Shown here: one piece after another, positions 16,577 through 26,119 of the stretch | Position numbering within the stretch: position 1 is the first letter of the stretch | How the letters are laid out: every line of letters begins with the position of its first letter | Origin: Ketogulonicigenium robustum | Lineage (GTDB): Bacteria; Pseudomonadota; Alphaproteobacteria; Rhodobacterales; Rhodobacteraceae | Reading direction: 5' to 3' | Length of the DNA: 64,000 nucleotides | Assembly (NCBI RefSeq): GCF_002117445.1 | Contig: NZ_CP019937.1 | Span: 1,179,501-1,243,500, forward strand | Made by a program: the position numbers and the translations under genes | Notes under the pieces: generated by a model | What the model was told of the DNA's origin: nothing | Database searches by the model: none | Seen by the model: the letters and a program-made list of their open reading frames with translations, nothing else

Positions 16577-17791
16577 ATGAATCCCGCTTTGTACGCTCTG
16601 ATCGTGATCCTGCTGGGGATCGGGGGCTGTATCGGCTATTTTTGGACGGCGAATTTCCTACTCGACAAAGTGCTTTTTCCGGCGCGCGGGGCGAATATCG
16701 GCCGAAACATCAACCGCGCCAATATGGTCAGGCCGTGGGTATTTCTGTTCCCGGCCTTGTTCTTTCTGGGCATTTATCTGGCTTACCCCGTTTTTGCGAC
16801 GCTATCGCTGTCGCTGAACGACCGTAACGGCGCATTTATCGGCTTGGGCAATTACAGCCGCATGATAGCCGAGCCGAAGTTCGGTGAATCCCTGCGTAAC
16901 AATATGTTGTGGCTGGTGGTCGTGCCTGCGGCATCAACCGTCTTCGGGCTGCTTGCCGCGCAACTGACCGACCGTATCCGCTGGGGCAATTTGGCCAAGT
17001 CGCTGATTTTTATGCCGATGGCGATTTCTTTTGTGGGCGCGTCAGTCATCTGGAAACTGGTTTATGACGCGCGCGACGCCAGCCTGCCGCAGGTGGGTCT
17101 GCTGAACGCCGTCTGGATGCAGTTTGGGGGCGGCTTCTGGTCGTTATTATTGCTGCGCATTTTGCCTGCCGCCATTTTGGTGGCGCTGATTGTCGCCGGG
17201 GCGCTTGCGGCATGGGCGATGGTACGTGCGACGCCGGGCGGCAAGCTGAGCGCCAATGTGCTCCGCGGCATCGGCGTCGTGATCATCGCCGCTTTGGCGT
17301 ATGTGCTGGGCGGCTGGGGCCTCGGGTTACTGACGGCAGCCCTGCCCTACGGCCGCCCGCAACTTTGGCTGCAAACCCCGTTCTGGAACAACTTTTTCCT
17401 CATGATGGTGCTGGTCTGGATTCAAACCGGCTTTGCGATGGTGATCTTGTCTGCCGCGCTGCGCGGTGTGCCCGAAGACACTATCGAAGCCGCGGTGCTG
17501 GACGGCGCAAACCCCTTTCAGATCTTTTTCCGCATCAAAGTTCCGCAGATCCGCGGCACAATCGTGGTCGTCTGGACCACAATTACAATTGTGGTGCTCA
17601 AGGTCTTTGACATCGTTTTGGCGATGACCAACGGACAATGGGAAACGCAGGTCTTGGCCAACTACATGTATGACAAATTCTTCCGTTCCTTTGACACCGG
17701 CATGGGGTCGGCGGCAGCCATGGTCATCATGGCGCTGGTCACGCCTATTCTGATTTGGAACGTGTGGAACGCCCGCAAGGAAATGCGCTGA
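16577..17791 (+). CDS. aglF: Alpha-glucoside ABC transporter permease, AglF
   Basis: A 404-aa inner-membrane permease with about eight hydrophobic segments. An N-terminal membrane helix precedes the MalF-like core; the coupling motif is EAAVLDGANPFQIFFRIKVPQI. The family carries extra membrane segments between the core helices, seen here around residues 180-250. It starts after a GGAGG site and ends one base into the aglG start, so the two permeases are co-translated. Confidence 0.9.
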   Translation: MNPALYALIVILLGIGGCIGYFWTANFLLDKVLFPARGANIGRNINRANMVRPWVFLFPALFFLGIYLAYPVFATLSLSLNDRNGAFIGLGNYSRMIAEPKFGESLRNNMLWLVVVPAASTVFGLLAAQLTDRIRWGNLAKSLIFMPMAISFVGASVIWKLVYDARDASLPQVGLLNAVWMQFGGGFWSLLLLRILPAAILVALIVAGALAAWAMVRATPGGKLSANVLRGIGVVIIAALAYVLGGWGLGLLTAALPYGRPQLWLQTPFWNNFFLMMVLVWIQTGFAMVILSAALRGVPEDTIEAAVLDGANPFQIFFRIKVPQIRGTIVVVWTTITIVVLKVFDIVLAMTNGQWETQVLANYMYDKFFRSFDTGMGSAAAMVIMALVTPILIWNVWNARKEMR

Positions 17792-18927
17792 TGGACAATA
17801 TTGCCGGACAAAAATCGGCGCTGGCTTGGGCAGTGAACCTTTCGGTGGCGGTTCTGGTCATCCTTTGGATCATCCCGACGGCAGGCCTCCTCGTCTCCAG
17901 CTTCCGCTCGGGCGATCAGATCGATTCATCAGGGTGGTGGCAGGCCTTCGCGACGCAAGAAGCACAGCAAGCCCCCATCCGTATCACCGGCGCGGAAACG
18001 ACCGAGGGCGAAACCCATGTGATCGCAGGACATCTGTTTACCACAGGCGCCACCGTCAGCGCATGGGGCATCTCCTCGCGCGAGCCGGCGGCCTTTGCCC
18101 CTGATGAGACTGCCGATCTGGGGGGCGGCAGCAGCCTAACCGTCGCCCAAGACGGCAGCTTCACCCTATCCTCGCCCACAAGTTTCGAGGGGGCGCGCCT
18201 GCCACGCGTCTTTACCACCGCCGCAACTCCGCCCGAATTCACCATCGACAACTATCGCAACGTGATCTTTTCGCCCATGGCGGGGCAGTCGATTGGGCAG
18301 GCGTTTTTGAACACGCTGACGGTCTCTATCCCCGCGACGGTGATCCCCATTCTGGTCGCCGCCTTTGCCGCTTACGCATTGGCGTGGATGGATTTTCCGG
18401 GACGCGCGCTGTTGATTGCCACCATTGTCGGCCTGCTGGTCGTGCCGCTGCAACTGGCCCTGATCCCGCTGCTGCAACTGCATAATACCATAGGAATCGG
18501 CAAAGGCTATTTGGGCATTTGGCTAGCGCATACGGGGTTTGGCCTGCCCATGGCGATCTACCTGCTGCGCAATTACATGGTCGGCCTGCCCAAAGACATC
18601 ATCGAAAACGCGCGCGTCGATGGCGCGACCGAGTTTCAAATTTTCGTCAAAATCATCCTGCCCTTGTCGTTCCCCGCGCTGGCTAGCTTTGCCATCTTTC
18701 AGTTCCTGTGGACATGGAACGATCTGCTGGTCGCGCTGGTGTTCCTTGGCACGGGGAATGACCAACAGGTGCTGACCGGCAACCTCGTGAACCTGATGGG
18801 GTCGCGCGGGGGTGACTGGGAAATCCTTTCTGCTTCGGCCTTCGTCTCGATCGCTGTGCCTCTGCTCGTGTTCTTCTCGATGCAGCGGTTCTTGGTGCGC
18901 GGGCTGCTGGCCGGTTCCGTTAAATGA
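17791..18927 (+). CDS. aglG: Alpha-glucoside ABC transporter permease, AglG
   Basis: A 378-aa MalG-like permease. After the first membrane helix it has a large periplasmic insertion (about residues 40-145, rich in Thr, Ser and Gly), a hallmark of AglG proteins. The core follows, with the coupling motif ENARVDGATEFQIFVKIILP. The ATG at 17791 shares one base with the aglF stop; the upstream open frame is aglF shadow. It pairs with AglF for alpha-glucoside import. Confidence 0.9.
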   Translation: MDNIAGQKSALAWAVNLSVAVLVILWIIPTAGLLVSSFRSGDQIDSSGWWQAFATQEAQQAPIRITGAETTEGETHVIAGHLFTTGATVSAWGISSREPAAFAPDETADLGGGSSLTVAQDGSFTLSSPTSFEGARLPRVFTTAATPPEFTIDNYRNVIFSPMAGQSIGQAFLNTLTVSIPATVIPILVAAFAAYALAWMDFPGRALLIATIVGLLVVPLQLALIPLLQLHNTIGIGKGYLGIWLAHTGFGLPMAIYLLRNYMVGLPKDIIENARVDGATEFQIFVKIILPLSFPALASFAIFQFLWTWNDLLVALVFLGTGNDQQVLTGNLVNLMGSRGGDWEILSASAFVSIAVPLLVFFSMQRFLVRGLLAGSVK

Positions 18928-18934
18928 GAGCAAC

Positions 18935-20554
18935 ATGACACTTTCGAAAAACCCCGATTGGTGGCGCGGCGCCGTCATCTACCAGATCTACCCCCGCAGC
19001 TATCAGGACACGAACGGCGACGGGATCGGCGATTTGCCGGGCATCACGCAGCGGCTGGATCACATCGCTGCGTTGGGGGCCGATGCCATCTGGATCAGTC
19101 CGTTCTTCACCTCGCCCATGAAGGATTTCGGCTACGACGTGTCGGATTATTGCGATGTCGACCCGATGTTCGGCGCTCTGGCCGATTTTGACGCGCTGGT
19201 GGCCCGCGCGCACAAGCTGGGCCTGCGGGTGATGATTGATCTGGTGCTGTCGCATACGTCAGATAAACACCCATGGTTCCGCGAAAGCCGCCAGAACCGC
19301 ACCAACCCGCGGTCAGACTGGTACGTCTGGGCCGACCCCAAACCCGACGGCACCCCGCCCACGAACTGGCTGTCGATCTTTGGCGGCAGCGGCTGGCAGT
19401 GGGATAGCCGGCGCGAGCAGTATTACCTGCACAACTTCCTGACCAGCCAACCCGACCTGAACTTCCATAACCACGCCGTGCAAGAGGCGCTGCTGGACGT
19501 CACCCGTTTCTGGCTGGAACGCGGCGTCGACGGCTTCCGGCTGGATACGATCAATTTCTATTTCCACGACCAGCACCTGCGCGACAACCCCGCCTTGCCA
19601 ATCGAGGAACGCAACGACCGCACCGCCCCCAAGGTGAACCCCTATAACCACCAGATGCACCTGTTCGACAAAAGCCGCCCCGAAAATCTGGGGTTCCTGC
19701 GCCGATTTCGGGCTCTGCTGGATATTCACGGCGGCGTCGCCGTGGGCGAGGTCGGCGATTCCGAGCGCGGCCTGCAAATCATGGCGCAATACACATCGGG
19801 CGGCGACAAGGTACAGATGTGCTATCCCTTTGAACTGCTGCAGCCTGCCCGTGTCACGGCAACCGCGCTGCAGGCGACGTTCGACCAACTGGCAGAAGAC
19901 GCGCCCGATGCATGGCCCTGCTGGTCATATTCGAACCATGATGTCGTGCGCCACATCACCCGCTGGAACCTGAATGAAACGGCCGTCCGCAGCTACCTGA
20001 TGCTGCTTCTTAGCCTGCGCGGGTCGGTCTGCCTTTATCAGGGCGAGGAACTGGGCCTGCCCGAGGCCGAGCTGGAATTCAACGACATCCAAGATCCGTA
20101 TGGCATTGAATTCTGGCCGGAATTCAAGGGACGCGACGGTGCGCGCACCCCGATGGTGTGGGAAAGTGACAATCGCCAAGGCGGCTTTACCGAGGCGACG
20201 AAGGGCTGGCTGCCCGTCACCGCGCCGCACCTGCCGCTGGCCGTTTCGGCGCAAAACGCCAATCCCGACAGCCTGCTGGCATACTATCGCGCGGCCCTTG
20301 CCTTCCGGCGCAGCCATCCCGAGCTGATCTCGGGCGCGATGTCGGCCGTCACGGCCAAAGGCGATCTGGCGTTCTTTACGCGTAGCGGTAAGGCCACATA
20401 TTTCTGCGCCTTTAATCTGGGCCGCGACGATGCAACTGTTGCTCTACCCGCAGGCAACTGGGTCAACGCGGCCGCAGATTTGGGCGGGGTATCGGCTGAT
20501 GGCGAATGGCTCAGCCTGCCCGCTTGGGGCTTTGCCCTGCTGCAAAAGGAATAG
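18935..20554 (+). CDS. aglA: GH13 alpha-glucosidase, AglA
   Basis: A 539-aa cytoplasmic alpha-glucosidase of family GH13, close to oligo-1,6-glucosidase and sucrase/maltase types. The catalytic nucleophile Asp204 is in GFRLD, the acid/base Glu272 in VGEVGD, and the third Asp336 in SNHD. The N-terminal WWRGAVIYQIYPRSYQDTNG is diagnostic. It hydrolyses imported alpha-glucosides to glucose. The start at 18935 follows a GAGAG site eight bases after the aglG stop. Confidence 0.93.
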   Translation: MTLSKNPDWWRGAVIYQIYPRSYQDTNGDGIGDLPGITQRLDHIAALGADAIWISPFFTSPMKDFGYDVSDYCDVDPMFGALADFDALVARAHKLGLRVMIDLVLSHTSDKHPWFRESRQNRTNPRSDWYVWADPKPDGTPPTNWLSIFGGSGWQWDSRREQYYLHNFLTSQPDLNFHNHAVQEALLDVTRFWLERGVDGFRLDTINFYFHDQHLRDNPALPIEERNDRTAPKVNPYNHQMHLFDKSRPENLGFLRRFRALLDIHGGVAVGEVGDSERGLQIMAQYTSGGDKVQMCYPFELLQPARVTATALQATFDQLAEDAPDAWPCWSYSNHDVVRHITRWNLNETAVRSYLMLLLSLRGSVCLYQGEELGLPEAELEFNDIQDPYGIEFWPEFKGRDGARTPMVWESDNRQGGFTEATKGWLPVTAPHLPLAVSAQNANPDSLLAYYRAALAFRRSHPELISGAMSAVTAKGDLAFFTRSGKATYFCAFNLGRDDATVALPAGNWVNAAADLGGVSADGEWLSLPAWGFALLQKE

Positions 20555-20557
20555 CCC

Positions 20558-21646
20558 ATGTCCGAGGTGAAGCTGACGGCTGTCGAAAAAACCTACGGCC
20601 CCGTCAAAGTGCTGCAAGACATCAACCTGCATATTCAACCCGGCGAACTGGTGGTGTTCGTCGGCCCGTCGGGGTGCGGAAAATCAACCCTACTGCGGAT
20701 GATCGCGGGGCTGGAAAAAATCACGGGCGGCACGCTGGAAATCGACGGGCAGCGCATGAACGATGTGCCGCCCGCGCAGCGCGGCATCGCGATGGTATTC
20801 CAATCCTACGCCCTCTACCCCCATCTGACCGTGCGCGAGAACATGGCCTTCGCCCTTAAGATCGCGCACAAACCCAAGGCCGAGATTGAGGCAGCCATCA
20901 CAAAAGCCGCCAATATTCTACAACTAGAACCCTATCTGGATCGGCTTCCCAAGGCGCTGTCGGGTGGCCAGCGCCAACGTGTCGCCATCGGCCGCGCCAT
21001 CGTGCGCGACCCCAAGGTTTACCTGTTTGACGAGCCGCTCTCGAACCTCGATGCCGCGCTGCGCGTGGCGACGCGGATCGAGATTGCCCAGTTGAAAGAA
21101 CAGATGCCGGATTCGACCATGATCTATGTCACGCATGATCAGGTCGAGGCGATGACGCTAGCCTCGCGTATCGTGGTGCTGGCCAAAGGGGGGATCGCGC
21201 AGGTTGGCACCCCGCTGGATCTGTACCAACGCCCGCAAAATGAATTTGTCGCGCAGTTCATCGGATCGCCCGCCATGAACCTGACCCCCGGTCGCATCAG
21301 CCAAACCGGCGCGCAAACCTTAGTTGACCTAGACAATGGCGGCACTGCCATCGCCGACATCCCGACGACGGCAGCCGATATGGGCATGGCCGTCAACGTC
21401 GGCATCCGCCCCGAGGATCTGACTGAAATCGCCGATGGCCCCGCTATCTTTGATGGCCGCGTCGATTTCACCGAAGCCTTGGGCGAAGTAACCCTGATCT
21501 ACCTAGAGCGCACGCACGAAGGTCCGAAAGTCGTGGCAAAACTGCCTGGCATGCGCGCCAACCTGCGCGGCCAAGCGGTGCTTTTGGGGGCCCAGCCCGA
21601 CAAAGTGCATCTGTTTTCCGGGGGGCATTCGCTGCTCTACCGATAG
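20558..21646 (+). CDS. aglK: Alpha-glucoside ABC transporter ATPase, AglK
   Basis: A 362-aa MalK/UgpC-type ATPase. Walker A GPSGCGKS is at residues 36-43, the signature is LSGGQRQRVAIGRAI, Walker B is VYLFDEPLSNLDA, and VTHDQVEAMTLASR carries the switch His. The C-terminal TOBE-type regulatory domain includes GIRPEDLTE. It energises AglFG. It starts three bases after the aglA stop, completing the conserved aglEFGAK order. Confidence 0.92.
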   Translation: MSEVKLTAVEKTYGPVKVLQDINLHIQPGELVVFVGPSGCGKSTLLRMIAGLEKITGGTLEIDGQRMNDVPPAQRGIAMVFQSYALYPHLTVRENMAFALKIAHKPKAEIEAAITKAANILQLEPYLDRLPKALSGGQRQRVAIGRAIVRDPKVYLFDEPLSNLDAALRVATRIEIAQLKEQMPDSTMIYVTHDQVEAMTLASRIVVLAKGGIAQVGTPLDLYQRPQNEFVAQFIGSPAMNLTPGRISQTGAQTLVDLDNGGTAIADIPTTAADMGMAVNVGIRPEDLTEIADGPAIFDGRVDFTEALGEVTLIYLERTHEGPKVVAKLPGMRANLRGQAVLLGAQPDKVHLFSGGHSLLYR

Positions 21647-21709
21647 ATGAAAATCGCCCCGCGCATGCAAAACCAGCAGGCCTAAATCGTTCCAAATCGT
21701 CAAAATTAT

Positions 21710-21744
21710 CAGCGGGTCGGCTATATGTCGGCCCGCTGTCTTTT
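21710..21744 (+). terminator. Terminator of the agl operon
   Basis: CAGCGGG, 15-base loop, CCCGCTG, then TCTTTT, 64 bases after the aglK stop. The loop is long and part of it can also pair. Confidence 0.65.
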
Positions 21745-21779
21745 GCGCGTCAAATAAGCTGCCCTAGTTTTTGCTTCCG

Positions 21780-21806
21780 TTTAATTAATTAAAGTTAGTT
21801 ATTTTA
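21780..21806. promoter_or_regulatory. AT-rich palindrome upstream of the PIG-L gene
   Basis: TTTAATTAATTAAA (21780-21793) is a perfect 14-bp palindrome in otherwise GC-rich DNA, followed by AGTTATTTTA (21797-21806). The latter resembles AGTAATTTTA before the ROK regulator gene at 27253. It may be an operator or an upstream promoter element; the surrounding 120-bp gap holds no gene. Confidence 0.4.
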
Positions 21807-21864
21807 AAAGAAGCCATTAAGCTTCCCCTTGTCCGTCGATTCGCCGGACCAAGAGGAGGTATAG

Positions 21865-24372
21865 ATGTCGATAAAAATGACACGTCGCCTATTCATGGCG
21901 ACCGTGCCGGCAGCCCTTGCCAGCACAGCAATCCCCGCCTTTGCAGTGCCGCTAAGCGACCTGCAGCTGATTGCACAGCAAAAATCGGAACCCTCGATCG
22001 TCCAGCTGGCCCGCGCGCTGGAACGGCTGACATCGACGGTCACCTTTATGACCACAGGCGCTCACCCCGATGACGAACCGTCGGGCATGCTGGCCGCGCT
22101 GCGGTTCAACTACGGCATCCACCCCGTCATGTACTGCATGACGCGCGGCGAAGGCGGCCAGAACTCGATCGGGCCGGAACGCGGTATTGCGCTGGGTGTC
22201 TTGCGCACGCGTGAAATGCAGGCCGCCTCGCGCGCACTGGACGCGGCGCTGGCGTTCGGCGGCATGGGCACGACCGACCCCGTACATGACTTTGGCTTCA
22301 GCAAAGACCCTGACGATACCATTGAACGCTGGGGCGAGGATCGTGTGCTGGAACGCATGGTCTGGGCCTTCCGCGCGTATCGTCCGGATGCGATTTTCAA
22401 CTGCTTCCTTGATGTGCCCGGCCAACATGGCCAGCACCGCGCCGCGACGGTCGCAACCAAAAAGGCGATCGAACTTTCGGGCCGTGATGACGTCTACACC
22501 CACCACTTTACCGAACTGGGCCTGACGCCGTGGGAAGTGCCGAAAATGTACGACCCCGCATGGGGCGGCGGCGGCGGCGTCTATGACGACGAAACCCCTC
22601 CACCCCCGCAAACACTGCTGCTGACCGCCCCCGAGCGTGACAAGATTTCGGGCGCAACATGGCCGCAGATGGGCGAATGGTCACGGTCGTGCCACTTGAC
22701 CCAAGGCATGGGCCGCTGGCGTCCCGAACCACAGACCGAATGGCCCCTTCACTTGGCCCGCGTCACCGGCGGCGCGGCTGGTGGCGAAGAATCCGACATC
22801 CGCGACGGCCTGATCGCCACCGTGGGGCAAATTGCCGATCTGCAAGGCATGAGCGATGATTGCGCCGCCGCCCTGCGCCAAGCGCAAGCGCTGATTGATG
22901 CCGCGCATTCCGACTACGCCGATCCTGCATCCGTGCTGGAAAAGGCTTTGGAGCTATCGGCCACCCTGAATACTGCCGTAGCCGCCCTGCCCGCAGACCT
23001 TGCGCCGATCGCAGCCCACCGCTTGAGCCGCAAACAACGCGAAGTGGCCGAAGTCATCCGCATCGCGTCTGGCGTGACGATCCGTTCGTTCGTGGATGGC
23101 AACGACGTGCCTGCAGGCCAATCGGTAGACATCCGCACTCTGGTCGATGCCCCCGCCGCGGTCGAGGTGAACGCCGTCGAGGTTCTGACCCGCGCTGGCC
23201 TGACCACCGGCCCCGGCCCCGATGGCAAGGTCACCGTCGACGTCCCCGCCGACGCGGCCCTGACCAACCCGATGGAGCCGCAGTTCGACCCGCTTGGCGG
23301 CAACGGCGATGCGTGGACGAAGGTGACCTTCACCGTGGACGGGCAGACCGTGTCGGTCATCGTCGATCTGGAAGATGCCCTGCGCATCGTGCCGGAAAAC
23401 GCACTGACCCTGCGCCCCGAGGCCCTTGTCTTCAACATCGAAAACGGTGCGGTTCCCGCGAATATCGAGGCCGTCGTCACGAACGCGACGATTGGAGATC
23501 TGGATATTCCGGTTCCCGAGACTTGGGTTCTATCGGGCGATGTCGACCCCGTCGGCACGGCCGCCACCTTCCAACTGGCGCCGCCTGCCGACCTGAAAGT
23601 CGAGCGGATCGTGCTGAACCCGACACTGAAAGGCAAAACGGCTTACAAGGTCGAAACCTTCCAGTATCCGCACACCGGCAAAGCCGTTGTGCCCAGCGAG
23701 GTCGCCTTCCAAGTCCAAGTCGTGGATGCGAAAATCCCCGATGCGCGCGTGGCTTACATCGGGTCGAACAACGACAACGTGGCCATCTGGATGCGCCGCT
23801 TGGGTGTCGACGTGACCGAATTGACCCCCGCCGACATGGCATCGGGCGCGTACAAAGACTTCGATACGATCGTGGTCGGCGTTTTCGCCTTGGGCCGCCG
23901 CACGGACATGACATCGCGCATGGCCGAGGTGCATGAATGGGTCAACGCAGGGGGCCATCTTGTCACCCTGTACCACCGCCCATCGGACGGCTGGAACCCC
24001 GACACGGTGCCGCCCGCCTACCTGAAGATCGGCAGCCCCTCGATCCGCTATCGCGTGACCGACCCGAATGCGGCAGTGACGGTGCTTGCGCCCGATCACC
24101 CGCTGCTGACCCAGCCGAACGTCATCAGCGCCGACGATTGGGCAGGCTGGGACAAGGAACGCGGCCTATACTTCGCGTCGGAATGGGCCGAAGTCTACAC
24201 GCCCTTGCTGGCGATGAACGACCGCGGTGAAGACCCGCTGGAGGGCTCGCTCCTCAGCGCGCAAATCGGCGCGGGGCGTCACACGCACACCGCATTGGTG
24301 CTGCACCACCAACTGGACAAGCTAACGCCGGGCGCGTTCCGCATTCTGGCGAACCTGTTGCAGAAAGCCTGA
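21865..24372 (+). CDS. Exported PIG-L (LmbE-like) family deacetylase, multidomain
   Basis: An 835-aa protein with a signal peptide (MTRRLF, a Tat-like pair, then a hydrophobic stretch and cleavage after AFA near residue 27). The zinc-binding motif AHPDDE is at 66-71 and the third zinc ligand lies in the GQHGQHRAA segment near 193; these define LmbE/PIG-L N-deacetylases. The long C-terminal half has beta-sandwich-like repeats (about 380-600) and a late ThuA/amidotransferase-like region with WVNAGGHLVTLYHR. It probably removes acetyl groups from an N-acetylated glycan or sugar outside the cytoplasm. An AGAGGAGGT site fixes the start. A strong terminator follows. Confidence 0.85.
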   Translation: MSIKMTRRLFMATVPAALASTAIPAFAVPLSDLQLIAQQKSEPSIVQLARALERLTSTVTFMTTGAHPDDEPSGMLAALRFNYGIHPVMYCMTRGEGGQNSIGPERGIALGVLRTREMQAASRALDAALAFGGMGTTDPVHDFGFSKDPDDTIERWGEDRVLERMVWAFRAYRPDAIFNCFLDVPGQHGQHRAATVATKKAIELSGRDDVYTHHFTELGLTPWEVPKMYDPAWGGGGGVYDDETPPPPQTLLLTAPERDKISGATWPQMGEWSRSCHLTQGMGRWRPEPQTEWPLHLARVTGGAAGGEESDIRDGLIATVGQIADLQGMSDDCAAALRQAQALIDAAHSDYADPASVLEKALELSATLNTAVAALPADLAPIAAHRLSRKQREVAEVIRIASGVTIRSFVDGNDVPAGQSVDIRTLVDAPAAVEVNAVEVLTRAGLTTGPGPDGKVTVDVPADAALTNPMEPQFDPLGGNGDAWTKVTFTVDGQTVSVIVDLEDALRIVPENALTLRPEALVFNIENGAVPANIEAVVTNATIGDLDIPVPETWVLSGDVDPVGTAATFQLAPPADLKVERIVLNPTLKGKTAYKVETFQYPHTGKAVVPSEVAFQVQVVDAKIPDARVAYIGSNNDNVAIWMRRLGVDVTELTPADMASGAYKDFDTIVVGVFALGRRTDMTSRMAEVHEWVNAGGHLVTLYHRPSDGWNPDTVPPAYLKIGSPSIRYRVTDPNAAVTVLAPDHPLLTQPNVISADDWAGWDKERGLYFASEWAEVYTPLLAMNDRGEDPLEGSLLSAQIGAGRHTHTALVLHHQLDKLTPGAFRILANLLQKA

Positions 24373-24377
24373 TACAA

Positions 24378-24413
24378 GAAGGGGCGCCGATCACATCGGC
24401 GCCCCTTCCTTTT
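24378..24413. terminator. Strong terminator after the PIG-L gene
   Basis: A 14-bp perfect stem (GAAGGGGCGCCGAT, loop CAC, ATCGGCGCCCCTTC) followed by CTTTT, between the PIG-L gene and the convergent fucosidase remnant. Confidence 0.88.
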
Positions 24414-24985
24414 AGATCAGCGCCAGCACGATGACCGGTATTGCAACAGGCGGTTTTTCCACCGGCAGCCCAAATGTCAGGTCATTGGGATCAACCGGCA
24501 CCAGCATAGTATCGTTGGGATTTGGCGGTTGCGGCTGCAAAATCTTGATCTCGCTACCATAATTCATCAGCCGCGCACGCCACACCTTCGTGCCGAGGCT
24601 GGGCAAATGCAAATGGCGGAACGGCCATACCAAAACATGGACATATACCGCGCTGCCTTTACGGGTAAGACGGCAGTCCTGCAAGGGCGGCAAGTCGGCC
24701 GCCCTTGCCCCATATATGGCCGCGCGGTGATAACGCATCCAGTCGGCGTAAACCTGCAGGGCCGCAGTCGATTTGGCATCCAACCTCCCGCGCGCGGTCG
24801 GGCTGACATGCATCAACAAATTGCCCCCCTTCGATACAGTGTCGATCAGCAGCCCCAGCAGATTTGCCCTGAAGCTCGTCACGGGTAGTAGCCCCATGAG
24901 CCTGCCAGCGTCTGTCATGCCTCCCACGTGGCGCGTTGGCCTACCACCTCGGGCCAGGCGCGGGGTTGAATCAGGCTTTTTTGGG
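24412..24985 (-). pseudogene. Remnant of a GH29 alpha-L-fucosidase (C-terminal part, frameshifted)
   Basis: The conserved GH29 segment LLIDTVSKGGNLLMHVSPTARG and the following YADWMRYHRAAIYGAR are intact in one frame. The piece just upstream, RATWEA then QTLAGSWGYY (the WE and SWGY motifs), is in a different frame with stop codons in between. The N-terminal two thirds with the catalytic nucleophile are missing. The remnant begins directly after the end of the DppC-like remnant, so a deletion joined the two. It would have released fucose from glycans; it cannot be functional now. Confidence 0.75.
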
Positions 24986-24986
24986 G

Positions 24987-25790
24987 TTACCAACGGCTGA
25001 AGGTCGTCCATTTCCTCGCCATTTTCGGGCACGCGCGCTGGTCGAGCAAGTCACGCAGCTCGTCACCCAGCAGATTGAAAGCCAACACCATCACCGACAC
25101 CGCCAAGCCCGGAAACAGCGGTAGGTGGAAATTGACGCCTATGAAATTTCGGCCCCCGCTCATCATCGCGCCCCATTCGGGCATGGGCGACTGCCCGCCT
25201 AGCCCTAGGAACGATAGCGATGCGACAGACAAGACGGTCGTGCCTGCGGTCAGCGTCGATTGCACAATTAAAGTCGACAGCGCATTTCGAAACATGTGGT
25301 CGAACATGACGCGCACGCGCGGCCTCGGCATAGTCCATTTAGCGTAGCCCCAGCGTGACGTTGCGCGTCGGGCGCGCATAGCTGGCAATTGAGAAAACTG
25401 CATTAGCAATCAGAAGGTTGGTCAGGTTGAGGCCCGGAATAGACGTGATCAGCATTGCCAGAACAACTGCAGGAAACGCAAAAATGATGTCCACCACCCA
25501 CATCAGCGCGCTGTCGATGCGCCCGCCAAATCTACCCGCAACCAGCCCAATGGGAATACCGACAAGCAATGCCAGACCGACCCCGACCAGAACCTCGAGG
25601 AAGGATATTCTTGCGCTGTAAGCCGCATGGGCGAAAATATCCCCTCGTATTGATCTGTACCAAAGAAATGCTGCCCCGATAGCGGCAGCAACGCAGCCAT
25701 CAGGTTCTGCGCATAGGGATCAGCGCGGGCGATCAGCGGGGCGAAAAAACGATAACTGCCATCAAAAGCGCGCCAATCCCCAGAACGACA
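24987..25790 (-). pseudogene. Remnant of an oligopeptide/dipeptide ABC permease, DppC-like
   Basis: DppC segments follow in order but in different frames. PLIARADPYAQNLM and SGQHFFGTDQY are at the start, then GIPIGLVAGRFGG to YARPTRNVTLGLR (25569-25339). A short DYAEAARA piece follows in a second frame. Then comes NALSTLIVQSTL through SFLGLGGQSPMPEWGAMMSGGRN to AFNLLGDELRDLLDQR in a third frame. At least three frameshifts separate these pieces, so no full permease can be made. It lies downstream of the DppB-like and binding-protein remnants, the normal order for such transporters. Confidence 0.82.
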
Positions 25791-26116
25791 GCCAGCGCAT
25801 GGCTAACCAACGCCAGTTTCAGAGTGTTCGGAAAGCGGGTCGACAGTTCTTTAACCACCGGCGGCTTGGAATACAGCGACGTGCCCAGATCACCCTGCAA
25901 ACGCCTTTGCCAGAAATATGCCGTATAGCGCTATAATCGGCATATCCAATCCAAGGCGCGCTCGCATATCCAGCAGCAGGGCTTCGGGTGCATCTGGCCC
26001 GCCATCAGCCGCGCGGGGTCGCCCGGAAGCGCGCGCAATGCGATAAAAACTAGAAAGGATGTTCCTAGTAGGACAAGCGGCAGCGCCGCCGCCTTTCTGA
26101 TCGGATAAGACTTCAC
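25775..26116 (-). pseudogene. Remnant of an oligopeptide ABC permease, DppB-like (N-terminal third)
   Basis: The start VKSYPIRKAAALPLVLLGTS with a first membrane helix and the ALRALPGDPARLMAGQ motif is typical of DppB. The frame then shifts before LLLDMRARLGLD, and again before GDLGTSLYSKPPVV and STRFPNTLKLAL. After about 110 residues the sequence runs straight into the N-terminal helix of the DppC-like remnant, so roughly two thirds of the gene has been deleted. Confidence 0.78.
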
Positions 26117-26119
26117 AGG

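Noticed and set aside
21780-21793. AT-rich palindrome as a replication origin element
   Set aside because: It is a single site with no DnaA boxes, repeats or replication genes nearby; an operator or promoter element is more likely.
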